Assembly: GCA_028456385.1 (NCBI GenBank)
Contig: JALNQF010000148.1
Span: 1-64,000 of the forward strand
From: Ophiosphaerella korrae
Lineage: Eukaryota > Ascomycota > Dothideomycetes > Pleosporales > Phaeosphaeriaceae
Reading direction: 5' to 3'
DNA: 64,000 nucleotides
The notes under the pieces were generated by a model. It did not search any database and was not told the DNA's origin. It saw only the letters and a list, made by a program, of their open reading frames with translations. The position numbers and the translations under genes are program-made. Positions 34,475 to 45,054 of this stretch are shown piece after piece (position 1 is the first letter of the stretch; each line of letters opens with the position of its first letter).

Positions 34475-34849
34475 AAGACTAGCGCCAGACATCTCTCAGT
34501 GCATCGTATCGGCTCGAGTGTGCTGCATCCATTCTACTGATAGAATCAGCGATCACGTCAACAATATATGCATAGGGAAGTCCGTAACTGAAAGCGCCAG
34601 CAATGGTTGGAATACCGCATGCCAGCTTTCGCTAGACCCTATCGGGGATGAGCTCAGCCACGCAATTCTCGCTTAAAACGGCACATTTTGGCTAATGCTG
34701 AATTACTTAACTTGGAAGAGAGGCGGGAGCTAAATTCGGCATAACCGGGCCACGTGCAGGCCTCCGTGCATCTCAACTTCGAATATGCCGCCGGGCAACT
34801 GAAGTCTCCAGCAAATACGTATAGCTTTCTCGAAACAAGATCTGTATCA

Positions 34850-34877
34850 GAGCGGGTCGGCCATCCTCCCTGCTAGT
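34850..34877 (+). repeat. Dispersed repeat family, copy D (core only)
   Basis: gcgggtcggccatcctccct then gctagtg. It abuts directly on the hydroxymethylbilane synthase fragment, suggesting the fragment junction lies within the repeat. Confidence 0.65.
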
Positions 34878-35314
34878 GTGATTAAGGTCATTGGAACCAG
34901 TAGCGTTCGTCGGATTGCCCAGCTGGCAAGGAAGTATCCGCACTTGAAGTTCAAGGATATACGGGGAAACATTCCGACGAGACTCAAAACGCTGAAAGAC
35001 GACCTGGAGATGAGTGCCATTGTCATCGCTGCTGCGGGAATAGAACGGTGGCTGCAGCGCGCCCATTGGAGTTGAGAGCAAATGGGCGGGCGGAGAGCTA
35101 AAACTAACAGCCACCGTGGTGTCTGTGGATGGAAAAGAGTGCGTAGACGTCGAGCTACAGGAGCCTATCGATACCAGGGGAAAGGCAGAGGACATGGGCC
35201 GGAGGGCAGCAAGGGAGCTGGTAGCGAAGGGAGCGGAACAAAATTTTGGACGTTATCAACAAGGCTCGCCCAAATGGCAACAGTGTTGCATCTACTACTC
35301 AATACTCAATGTAA
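34878..35314 (+). pseudogene. HEM3: Hydroxymethylbilane synthase (porphobilinogen deaminase) fragment
   Basis: Three pieces in successive frames. 34,878-35,055 reads [20 protein letters not shown] then [15 protein letters not shown], the conserved substrate-binding region of domain 2. About 35,085-35,245 reads LTATVVSVDGKECVDVELQE then RGKAEDMGRRAARELVAKGA, the C-terminal domain. 35,246-35,314, in a third frame after an extra base in aaaatttt, reads ILDVINKARP...TQYSM and stop. The N-terminal half (catalytic loop, dipyrromethane cofactor site partner residues) and part of the middle are missing. This is an essential haem-pathway enzyme, so the functional gene must be elsewhere. The fragment starts at a dispersed-repeat core. 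Confidence 0.85.
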
Positions 35315-35320
35315 CCTCCG

Positions 35321-35580
35321 TTATGGAGACTCAAGATGCTCATTTAGGCCTTCGGTAATAAGAATATTACGTCCCATCAGCCTTTGCCTATGCAAGGGCC
35401 GTGCAGCCGTGGGTGGACCCGCTAGCCAGAGGTGGTGGTGAATGTCATTTAGTCTGGGTGTTTTCAGCTCAGTGGCAAGCCACATGGATAGCTCTTCATC
35501 TAGTTGCAACAATCTATCCACTCGAAAAGCTGTCGCAGGCTGCACCACGCCAAAGACGCTCGAAGTTGAGGCAATGATTA
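35321..35580 (-). pseudogene. N-terminal fragment of a fungal predicted membrane protein
   Basis: The reverse strand reads LDEELSMWLATELKTPRLND, then IHHHLWLAGPPTAARPLHRQ and LMGRNILITEGLNEHL, and then loses homology at about 35,325. The LWLAGxP..ARPLHRQ...ITE pattern is familiar from a conserved fungal family of unknown function (DUF6601-type, from memory). No ATG fits, and the membrane-spanning part is absent. It lies head to head with the haem-enzyme fragment, only a few bases apart. Confidence 0.5.
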
Positions 35581-36161
35581 ATAAAGACTTGTTCTTCGAT
35601 ATTGGTGGTTCGAGCCCACTAGGGAGCGCATGACTAAAACAAGCGTTAGACTGAGCCGAAAACAGGAGCAGGGGCAGGTGCTACACTGACTTTGCTTTCT
35701 GTTTATCCATGGAGAACTGGCTCGCCCTGGCAGCAAAACAGCGATGATGACGCGTTGATATTGACAAACAAGTGCGGCTGAACGAATATACAATGGAGTG
35801 CGAAGCGAAGCGAAGAAATGCCCTGTCGCAACCCAATATCGAGCGGTTCCTGCAGCCAGGCTAAAATGCACACGAAGAACAATACACGATTTTCTTAAGG
35901 GGATAAGACTACACAACCCCGCACGCAAAGCGCGATAGGTGCTTAAAGGATAAAGAATGTTAGCTAAATTTGCAAGACACTGGGGTTTTGGAAAACACAG
36001 AAGAATGAGAGTATGCCCAGCCTTGCGCGCACACGGGTTACAGCCTCCCTCTGCTGCCTATAGCCTATGATGCAGTCCACTTTGCACCTACATATTTCCT
36101 GCCTACACGCCGCTCTAGACGCGGGCGGACGCTGTGCTCGACCGCACACCCCTAGCCTCAC
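35581..36161. other. No gene recognised
   Basis: No motif-bearing frame; upstream region of the lipase-like pseudogene. Confidence 0.35.
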
Positions 36162-37415
36162 ATGGCTTCGACGAAGGGCCTTGTCTTCCGCGTTACGGGC
36201 CTGCCAGCTTCGCAGCCGGACGACCAGCTGACTATTTTGCTAAAGGCTGCCATCGACGATAGCCTAACCGAGGAAGAGCAGTCGAAGCCAACTACCAACA
36301 TAGCGATTGTCCCCTCCCGCTACAGCTATGACGAGAAGGTCGCGTTGGTCGAGTTCCACGGCGGGCCGCCCGCGTTCTTATCCAAGCTGAAGGACAAGCC
36401 GCTGGAGGACTGGCAGGTAGAGATGGGCGACACGGACATTAGTTTCGACCGAAACTTCTTCGGCTTCACACAGCTATACACGCCAAGAGCAGACGCTCCG
36501 GTCACGGCCGAGTAAGCACTCTCCCTTGTGCCATATCCGCTCTGACCATCCGCAGTGGCATCGCCATCGCCGGCCTCGACGGTCATGCATACGCTTCGTG
36601 GAGGGGAAAGGGGAACCTCAAGAGGATGTGGCTGCGCGACTTCCTATCCAAGGACCTGCCATGCTGCCGCACGATCATCTACGGATACAACTCGAAGTTG
36701 TCGAGCCATGGGATTGACACCATCATGGACTATGGGCGGGGGCTAATGGAAGAGCTGAAGAAGATCCGGAGCACAGAAGAGGTGAGCAAAGCTACAGCGA
36801 GTGGTGGCACGTTGAACTAATACTCTGATCCTGCCAGCTACGGAAGCGGCCGCTGTTCTTTGTCGCACACAGGTTCGGCGGCATCATCCTTGCCTATGAA
36901 GCTAACAGGGCCTAGCATGCTATGTTTATGGCTAAGTCAGCAGTGTCTTGTGAAGGCGGTTCAAACCAGCGAGGACGAAGACGACCACCCGACGATTGCA
37001 TCTCTGCACAGGGCCACGTACGGGGTGCTTGTTTTCGGGATCCCGCACAAGGGCCTCGTGGTCGACGATATCGAGAGAATGCTGGCTGGAGAGGACAACC
37101 ATCCGCGAGGCGCACTACTCGGACAGATCCGAGCAAAATCAGACCTACTCGCATTTCAGCTGGCAGATTTCAAGAACCTCATCCGGGACCGAGAGATCGT
37201 GAGCTTCTACGAGACGGGGACAGACTAGGCGGCTTGAGTTTGTACGACACTCGAGAATAATGTAGTGGCGTGTTACTGACAATATACCACAGGATCCCGC
37301 GAGCAAACACTGGAAGCGGACAGGCGACTTCGTCACAGCCGTCGACACCGACTCAGCGCTTCTCCAGCTGCCCGACTCTATCGAGGACAAGGTCCCTATC
37401 CACGCAGACCACTAG
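36162..37415 (+). pseudogene. Lipase-like (alpha/beta hydrolase, PGAP1-type) NLR N-terminal domain pseudogene
   Basis: Exons 36162..36511, 36556..36781, 36838..about 36894, about 36941..37220 and 37293..37415. The first two introns are sound (gtaagc...cgcag, 44 bp; gtgagc...ccag, 56 bp). The protein opens MASTKGLVFRVTGLPASQP and has the hydrolase core: GLDGHAYASW (oxyanion loop), TIIYGYNSKLSS, RPLFFVAHRFGGIILA. The nucleophile motif AHSxGG has Arg (AGG, 36,871-36,873) in place of Ser. Further damage: the third intron has lost its GT donor near 36,895; an extra G near 37,217 shifts frame; a TAG at 37,413-37,415 ends the domain. In fungi this domain often sits at the N-terminus of NLRs; no NACHT follows here. 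Confidence 0.75.
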
Positions 37416-37466
37416 AGCTGCGCCTTGACACTTCTGGGCAGAACTCGGTACGATTGTCGAAGGCAT

Positions 37467-37585
37467 GAACAATAAGGCAATTACAGTAGAGGCGTTAGTG
37501 AATCAGACATATTTTGCTTCAACTATGATTGACACTGGAAACCTCACCTACTGCCTCATCAGTCCACAGTTTGTAAAGCGCGCTT
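37467..37585 (+). mobile_element. Retroelement aspartic-protease remnant
   Basis: One frame reads NNKAITVEALVNQTYFASTM then IDTGNLTYCLISPQFVKRA and stop. The IDTG plus LIS spacing matches retropepsin domains of LTR retrotransposon polyproteins (catalytic Asp-Thr-Gly). No adjacent RT is visible. Confidence 0.5.
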
Positions 37586-38211
37586 AACTCTAGTGCATTG
37601 ATATCAAGTGTCGGCTCCTCACCGCAGTTACAGAGGAAACACACACACACAATGCAACAAGTAGCTTGACTTGCTATTAACCTCGTCAGAATAACTTCCA
37701 CCTCGTATCAACTCAGACTCCACTTGAAGATCTACCCCCAAGGTACTGTGTAAAGTCCACCAGTCTAGCTTTCTTCGGCTGATTACCTTCTAAGTTTATC
37801 TTCGCGCCGTCTGGAGAAGGAGATTCAAGATGGAAAGCCTATAAGTTCGTCAAGAATGTGTACGACTTGTGGCTCCCCAATCATTTCAAAAGAATATGCT
37901 CCGTCATCGATTCGCTGCCGGTTGACCCAAGATCAAATGTCTCTGTACAGGACGTTGGGCTCGTCAAGCTCAGGACTATCCCAACAACTTGAGGATTACA
38001 GCTTCAACGACGAACAAACAGTACTGAATAGCCTATCAAGCGTCCAGCCAGCCACGCCAGGCACTACGATCGATATTGAGTCCAGCAATTCCAAGAAAAG
38101 ATCGAAAAGGTGAAGGGGTGGCATTATACCGCCGTCACCTTCCTTCACCTCCAAATCCCCGTGCCATCCAATTACAAGCCTCCCCCTCCAATAAGTATGG
38201 ACTGTCTACCG
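37586..38211. other. No firm gene; possible further retroelement remnants
   Basis: About 37,840-37,990 has a frame KFVKNVYDLWLPNHFKRI ... that looks protein-like, and 37,856-38,113 has a Ser-rich open frame. I cannot assign either. Confidence 0.3.
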
Positions 38212-39297
38212 CTAGCTCTGCCAGAAGAGCGCCATAATTGGGGCCATCTTTCTCCGTGACTGTAGTCTGCATAAATGCAAATTCTGCTTGTGCTGAATGC
38301 CGCTTTGACTGGAAGACGCCATCTGCGAGGGTAGGGATCCATTTGAGCCTGGTGATCCTTGGAGAAAGGGTACGTATGGAGGTTGAAACCGAGGGCTATC
38401 GAACTCAGAAACGGCTGAAAGGGCCGGGCCACCTTGCATAGTCGGTGCGGCATGGGTGGATGAGCTATTCTTGTTCGCTAGAGACTTGGAGCCCGAATGC
38501 TGGAGGGCGGGTTAGCGTAGGAGGGTTATTATGGAGGAAATCTACTTGCCATCTGCTAACATGCCTCACGAGTGTGCCGACCGGATAGTATGACTCCTGA
38601 TTTCCTCGACTTGCAAGGGAGTCTGCAGAGCCAGCACCTGTCTCAGAGGACGGCGCATTCGAGGGTACAGAGGACAATTGCCTGAGGCGAGGTGGCGGAG
38701 GCCTCGCGTGGTATTGCCCAGCGTCAGGCTGCTCCAAGGCGAGGGACTTGAAATAGTCCATTTTGGTCCTATAATGTTCCACGTCCTCGATCACTTCGTT
38801 AAGCTCTTTTTGTAGACGTTCAGCCTTCATGGATGCCTCACGTTCCCTCTCCTTTCGCCTCACTCGGGATCTCGCCGATGCGCCCGCGTTGCGCCGTCTC
38901 TTCGCGTCCGCCGCCTTAGAACTGACCTCAGCATCGACGGGAATCCCAACTTGGTGCCCTTGCCAGTCCCTAATCGTCATGATGTCGGTGTTGCTTCGAC
39001 TGAAGTATGCCATCTGAACTCTTATCATGCTGGCCGGGGGCGATATAAGGTTGTGAAGTGGCAGGTGATCTTTGAGGAAGGGCTGCAGGTCCTGCGTGTG
39101 GGCGCTGCTCCGCGTTATGCTGCCGGAGGATCTCTGAGATGGTTGGAAGAATCAGTCCATCTCGCATAGACGCGGTAGTGACATGGGCGGGCGAGGTGCT
39201 GTTATAGGCGGGAGACTTGAGTATACGCGGGGCGAACGGTGGCGTGCTCTCGTTTTGCCCCAAAACCCAAAGGCCCGGGGAGCTCATCGGTATTCAT
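38212..39297 (-). pseudogene. bZIP transcription factor gene, probably frameshifted
   Basis: C-terminal exons 38212..38499 and 38546..about 39,020 join in frame across a 46-bp intron (gtagat...ctaac...ccag). The bZIP region reads KRRRNAGASARSRVRRKERE followed by a short heptad zipper (AERLQKELNEVIEDVEHY) and YFKSLAL. The basic-region signature N-x7-R is present, so DNA binding is expected. Upstream, 39,025-39,287 reads on in another frame (SMRDGLILPTISEILRQHNA) and the best start, MNTDELPGPLGFG at 39,297, in a third. No splice sites join them, so there are one or two indels or an unusual gene structure. The bZIP and C-terminal exons are intact. Confidence 0.6.
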
Positions 39298-39299
39298 GG

Positions 39300-40183
39300 T
39301 GGGCGGATGCGGTGTGAACGTAGGTGACAAGGGGATGCAGGAAGGCAACTAGTGAAGGACCGAAGGACGCAGTAAGGCGATGGAATGAAGGACGTATTTG
39401 CCATGATATATCATCCCACACTCGCTCTTAGAAAAGTTTGTCAGGGGTACAGAAAGCTTAGGCCTTGATTTTAGAGGTCACGGTTTCAATGTTGGAAGTC
39501 GCGTAGAGCAAGTGCGGGATGGGGAGGATCCGATTACTTCTCTCCAGATGACTTGCATTTTAGACAAGGGCGGGGCAGGCGGGTACGCGTTTATTACTCA
39601 CATCCAGACGGGGTGAGCGAAATCCTGGAGATTTGGGAAAAGACGCAAAAAAAACAATACAATTCACACTTACCGTGGCGTATATAGCCTGTAGCCCAGA
39701 GAATTGGCATTTCAAGACTCTGTAGACGGAAGAAAATGCAGAGGATAAGGCTTCAACAAATACTAAAGTAGGGCATTGCTCTCTCAAAATGGTCACATTT
39801 TGGGCATGTGAGTTTGAGAGAGCTGTCCACTCCAACACATCCGCCGCAAAGGACCTAATCATTGGTCAGCACAGCCAACGCTGATTTCGTCATTCGCATA
39901 CACATCTACAGTCGTTAAAGACAAAGACTCTGCTTTCAAGGTATCCTCCTCCGCCCAAGACATTTGGACATGGGCAACATTGTTCTTCGAGATACCGCCA
40001 ATGGAAGTACTACTTTGGTCCGTGTCTAAACGAGAAATGGGGCGTGTCCCCAGGTGGAGGAATCGCACCAAGGCCGTTCGGTTCAGATGTATTGGAATGG
40101 GTGATAAGCTGCATTCGGGGGCTTCCCGGTCTCCCACGAGCAACTAAAGCAACCCATCAAGGAGGTTCTTCTGAGCTAGTTCG
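39300..40183. other. No gene recognised
   Basis: Minus-strand frames at 39,560-39,862 and 39,859-40,143 are open but carry no motif I know. Confidence 0.3.
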
Positions 40184-40935
40184 GTGGGGATGGGCACCCT
40201 ATCGCGGGGCCCTGACAAAGGGTCCAGTGGGGCTAGTTTCACGATCGAAGCCACATCGGAGGGCTCTGCCCTTACCCAACAGACGCTAGTACTTCGGGCG
40301 GCGGCAGCCTCCTTCGACAGTATGTCGGAGGGCGGTGAGGTGCACAGTACTGAACCAGGCACATATGCTGTGGAGACTCGCAATCGAAGTGCCCGAAAAG
40401 CAGCGGAAGCACGCACCGAAAGGAATCGAGAGCCGTAGGGAAGAGAGTTGTCATTCCAAAAATGGAAACAAGCCGAGCGCACGAGCAGGTGCGGCCACCG
40501 ATAGAAGATGAGGATGAGGAAGCATTGTTGCGGTACCGAGCGATCGTCGAAATCGAGGATAACCCTATGGAAGATGCGCAAGTTGACCCACTGCGAGAGC
40601 CTGTCGGGGGCCTTCCAGTACCAGCGAGAGACAGTCAGAGCATGACTGTGCGTGAGAACACAGTAGTACCTGCAGCTCCTCGCACAACTAGTAGAAACAG
40701 CCAAGTGGGCAGCCCACCGAAGCAGATTTGGTGGAACAACGAACCCTCCGCGAGGCTGAAGCTAATGAAGTCAGTGACTTCCAGAATTATGAGGGAGAAA
40801 GCGATGAAGATGGGGTACCGCGGGGGACAAACCGAGGTCCCATTAGCTTTCAGAGAAAAATCAGAAAAACGTAATTCCTGTTGCGCTGTTGAGGTACCCG
40901 CAGCTAGAGGGCTGGGAACTACTACCAAAAGATGA
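40184..40935 (+). other. Low-complexity ORFs, possibly degraded gag
   Basis: The frame to 40,438 ends VETRNRSARKAAEARTERNR. A second frame, 40,462-40,935 (ATG), is acidic then basic (EDEDEEALLRYRAIVEIEDN). They precede an integrase remnant, so they may be the 5' part of one degraded Ty3/Gypsy element, but no zinc knuckle is seen. Low confidence as genes. Confidence 0.3.
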
Positions 40936-41215
40936 AGAAGACCTGGAACCCTTTATGGAGCGTATGCTGGGGAGGTATGAGGAGGTATGTTGTGTAATGA
41001 GTACTGAGGAAGATTTCTACTGATGTTGGAGCGGCCGAGTCGGCTGCGTGGCAGTGAATTGTGAAAATGGATAAAGCGGGCGGCGATGTTTTTTGGGTAC
41101 AAAGGAATCTAAACAATGTTTGGGCGACTAATGAACGGTACTGGTGAGAAGGAATGTGCTGGTATGGATGTACGCTTGGGCGCTGTGGACGTGGTGGACA
41201 ATTGATATTAGGTTT

Positions 41216-41400
41216 ATGCCGTAGGTTTAAGGTAGAAAATACTTGCTTGTGGCCCGCGAATACCTGTCGGGCTGGCTAGAAACTTACGCAGTAACATCTG
41301 CGAAGAGATCTGCTGCAGATTTCGGTAGATGGCGGCACGGAAAACAAGTTGGTAGTCGAGTTCGCCAACCTACAGAAAAGATTCTATTGATTGGAAGATC
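41216..41400 (+). mobile_element. Ty3/Gypsy integrase remnant
   Basis: The plus strand reads LLVAREYLSGWLETYAVTSA then, shifted, VDGGTENKLVVEFANLQ. This matches the integrase core region around the second catalytic acidic residue (ARDxLSGW...DGGxENK). The rest of the core (AYHPQ.NG region) is missing. Confidence 0.6.
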
Positions 41401-41528
41401 TGAATGGTGTAGCTTTCCCGAGCACGACTTAGGCGGACCGGCTAAAGAAATATGAGGAGCTGCTGTTGAGTGCGGAAGGCGAGATATTGCGGGGAAGTGG
41501 TAGTGCGCTGGTGGAAACTGCCTTCAGT

Positions 41529-41641
41529 TAATGAGCCAATCAGTGCGCCACGCGGAGTGTAGCTTTAGTGACCCCTCTCATAGCTGAATAATAATAGAGG
41601 TTACTTAGCCACACTCCGCGTGGTACATTGATTGGGCCATT
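41529..41641. repeat. Fold-back (MITE-like) palindrome, about 113 bp
   Basis: The left half (aatgagccaatcagtgcgcc, acgcggagtgt) is complementary to the right half (acactccgcgtgg, acattgattgggccatt). Pairing continues inward (tagtgacccctct against agaggttactta), leaving a loop of roughly a dozen bases. No coding capacity. Confidence 0.75.
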
Positions 41642-41794
41642 GAGCGAAGGCTCTCGAGGCAAGCCCCTTGGCTGCAGGCCGTGTTAAGCAAAGGAAAAAG
41701 TGCGGCCTCTAGGCGAAGGGCCTGGAAAGACGTGTGCTAGGCGAGCACGACGCGAAAATAGATGGCTTAGAGAGTGACCATCTCATGGGTCGTA

Positions 41795-41960
41795 GCTACA
41801 TGTACCTCTACCAACCTATCATCTATACATTTCGAGACATCTACAACCCTATGGCGGGTGCGGGTCGGCCGTCCTCCCTGCTAGCGCCATCAAGGTGTTC
41901 GTCCGCTTCTCAAGATATCAGCATATTCAGTTTAGTTGCATGCGAATTCGCCTTCAGCTG
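41795..41960 (+). repeat. Dispersed repeat family, copy E (longest)
   Basis: acatgtacctctaccaacct, then cgagacatctacaaccctat, ggcgggtgcgggtcggccgt, cctccctgctagc, gttcgtccgcttct and gcatgcgaattcgccttcag. The last two blocks are shared with copy C; the first two with copies A and F. Confidence 0.75.
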
Positions 41961-42208
41961 CAGCATGACTTCTGCATGTTAGCCTTGCCGCGCCACACTG
42001 TGGGCTGTGCCACCAGCCGCACCCCGCCCCTCACAAAAGTAAAGCTCAGCGCTCCGTGCTCCTGTACGCTTGCTAACCTTAACGCCTTAGAGTAACACCT
42101 CTTCGGACGGGCGATTTATCGTACTCGTCTCTCCCGCCAGGCTGCCGTGTTTGAACCTGACCGAGTGTCACTCCTACCGCCTGCCACCGTCCAGCTCCAT
42201 GCGAAGCA

Positions 42209-44340
42209 ATGCGTCTTTTGCGACGCAGCAATACTGGCGAGTTCAGCCTTACTCAGTTCCGCGATGAGGCCATCCCTCCCTATGCGATACTGTCGCATAC
42301 GTGGGGAGCGGATACCGCCGATTTATTATGTCTCACAAGTGGGCAATAGAGAACAGCCCTCTCCAGGCATATGCTTCAGCACTCCTATTCAGCCCAACTG
42401 GCAGCCTGATAAGAGATCTTTTCAAGAGAGAAGAGCCGGAGTGGATTACAATAAAGCCAGCTATGGAAGAGAAATGGAGCCCCTGCCTGCAAACGCTCGA
42501 GGGCCATAGCGGTGGGGTCTACTCTGTGGCCTTCTCATCTGACTCATCTCGCCTCGCCTCGGGTCGGCCGACAAGACAGTCAAGATCTGGGATACTAACA
42601 GCGGCGACTGCCTGCAGACGCTAGACGGTCACCGTGATCCAGTCTTATCAGTAGCCTTCTCACACAACTCAATCTGGCTTGCCTCGGGGTCAGACGATAA
42701 GACAGTAAAGATCTGGGATATGAGGAGCAGCAAGTGTCTCCTAACTCTAGAGAGCCACTACAATGTTGTCTGCTCTGTGGCTTTCTCACACGACTCGACC
42801 TGGCTCGCCTCAGGTTCGGATGACAAGACGGTCAAGATCTGGGATGCGAGCAACGGCAAGTGCCTGCAGACGCTAAACGGCTATTGTGATTTCAGTCTTA
42901 TCGGTGGCCTTACACGACTCAACCCAGCTCGCTTCGGCGTCGGACAAGGCAGTCAAGATCTGGGATACGAGTAATGGCGCCTGCCTCCAGACGCTAGAGG
43001 ACTATAACATTAGGTTCAACTCGGTGGCCTTCTCACGCGACTTAACCCATCTCGCCTCAGGTTCGGAGGACGGGACAGTTAAGATCTGGGATATAAGCAG
43101 CGCCAAGTACCTCCAGATGCTAGAAGACCATAACTTTTGGGTAACATCGGTAGCCTTCTCACACCACTCAACCCGTCTCGCCTCTGGATCGGCCGATAAC
43201 ACAGTCAAAATCTGGGATGCAAGCAGCGGCAAGTACCTACAGACGCTAGAAGGCCATAATATGAGGATCAACTCGGTAGCCTTCTCACACGACTCAACCC
43301 GTATCGTCTCTGGATCGCACGATAAAACGGTCAAAATCTGGGATGCAAGTAGTAGTAAGTACTTCCAGACGCCGGACCGCCATAGAAGTTGGGTCTGCTC
43401 AGTAACCTTCTCACCTAACTTGGTCTGGTTCGCGTCAGCGTCCGACGACAGGACAGTCAAGATCTGGGACGCGAGCAGTGGCAAGTGTCTGCAGACGCTG
43501 CGAGGTCATACCAGTTCAGTCTGGTCAGTAGCCTTCTCACCTAACTCGGCCTATCTCGCCTCAGCATCGGCGGAGGCGGACAGAACAATCAAGATATGGG
43601 ATGCCAGTAACGGCACCTGCCTCCAGACGCTACGAGGCCATAACCATTCGGTCCTGTCAGTAACCTTCTCACCTGACTCGACCCGTCTCGCCTCTGGATC
43701 GCACGACAACACGGTCAAAGTTTGGGACGCAAGAAGCGATGAATGCATCCAGACGCTGATCGGCCATGACACTGAGGTTAGGTCAGTAGCTTTCTCGCCT
43801 GACTTAGCCTGGCTCGCATCAGCGTCCGACGACAAGACGGTTAAGATCTGGGATGCGAGCAGCGGCGCGTGCCTGCAGACGCTTGAGGGCCATAGTCGTT
43901 CGGTCAACTCGGTTGCCTTCTCACCCGACTCGGCCCGGGTCGCGTCGGCGTCGGACGACAAAACAGCCAAGATCTGGAATGCGGATAGTGGTGTCTGTCT
44001 GCAGACGCTCGAAATTGGCAATGCACTTTTCGATGTATCATTCAATGGTGTTGGCTCCGATCTTCACACAGATATTGGTACCATTGCTATTAATGCGTTA
44101 CCAGTTTCATATACGAGCCCAAATATGAAGCTTCAAAGTCCACAATATCGAGGTTGGGGATTCAGTTCAGATAGAGAGTGGATAACACGTAATTCTGAGA
44201 ATCTCATATGGCTACCCTCAGAATATCGGCCGTCGCATTCGGCCGTGTCGGCAAAGATGGTTGGCATCGGCATTGGAACGGGAAAGGTGTGGATGTGCAG
44301 CTTTGGCGTTAAGAGCAGTCAGGACGCTATAGAAACGTAA
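42209..44340 (+). pseudogene. HET-WD40 NLR relic (HET-D/E-like) lacking NACHT
   Basis: ATG at 42,209 starts a HET-domain N-terminus: MRLLRRSNTGEFSLTQFRDE then IPPYAILSHTWGADTADLL. At about 42,330 this runs directly, in another frame, into the segment normally found after NACHT (MSHKWAIENSPLQAYASALL). Most of the HET domain and all of NACHT are therefore deleted. Twelve diverged WD40 repeats follow (typical unit GHNHSVLSVTFSPDSTRLAS). Frameshifts lie near 42,567 (in the first repeat) and 42,893 (in the fourth); from 42,900 the frame is open to TAA at 44,340. The C-terminal tail (ISY/VSYTSP...GWGFSSDREWI...) is the usual one for this NLR class. The ancestor would have been an incompatibility-type receptor. 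Confidence 0.85.
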
Positions 44341-44473
44341 AGAACTAATAATGTAATTAATCTCTATCCGTCATGTCTCTTACCGTATAGAAGCTTTGAG
44401 AATATTTTAAACTACTAACAAGATAGAATGCGACCATCGGTGAGAATTTTCCAAACCTAAGTCGACAGAAGGT

Positions 44474-44727
44474 AGGCGAATGCCTCGGCCACAATAACAG
44501 GGATGGCAGCCGACCCGTGCGACTGCTGGAAGGTCATAGAGAGCGGGTGGGGGCAGCGCCACGACTTTTCGGGCGTCGAGATGCTCAAGGCCCTGGCCGG
44601 CGCCAGTATCCCGATAAACTACGTACTGGTCTACGCGCCCCGATACCCGGCCGAACTCGACATAGGCATGACCATTGTGAAAACTTCGATTCATTTCATG
44701 ACGGGCACGCAGGAAGTAGTGGAGTAG
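44474..44727 (+). pseudogene. Luciferase-like domain (DUF5519-type) C-terminal fragment
   Basis: The frame reads ANASATITGMAADPCDCWKV then IESGWGQRHDFSGVEMLKAL, YVLVYAPRYPAELDIGMTIV and stop TAG. The GWGQRH and VLVYAPR motifs are the conserved end of the fungal/bacterial luciferase-like domain family. Nothing upstream of 44,474 continues it, so the N-terminal part is missing. Family assignment is from memory. Confidence 0.5.
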
Positions 44728-45054
44728 GAGGGCCTAGCCGTTGGAAGCGGACATGCCGGTACTTGGCGGCAAAGGCATGTCTACTTGCTGCTGCTGACTC
44801 GCCTGCGGTGGGGCGACGACGGCGGGATGAGCGGGCAACCCGACAAGGGGCTCGCAACGCCACGGATTGGCCTGCACGTTCAGGCGATATGATATGCAGC
44901 CTGCGCGTGCCCCGACCGACTGGAACTGCGAAGATCCACACTATATCTAAGCTGCATGGGTCCGCTCTCCTCTCAAGTGACACCTCTCTTCCGCATGCTG
45001 TTCGATATTGTACATTGTACCCCCGAGGCTAAATAAGTCGTCTTTAATGGTCTG

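Noticed and set aside
44696..45032. Arg-rich frames downstream of the luciferase-like fragment
   Set aside because: No motif, overlapping in several frames, GC-rich composition effect.
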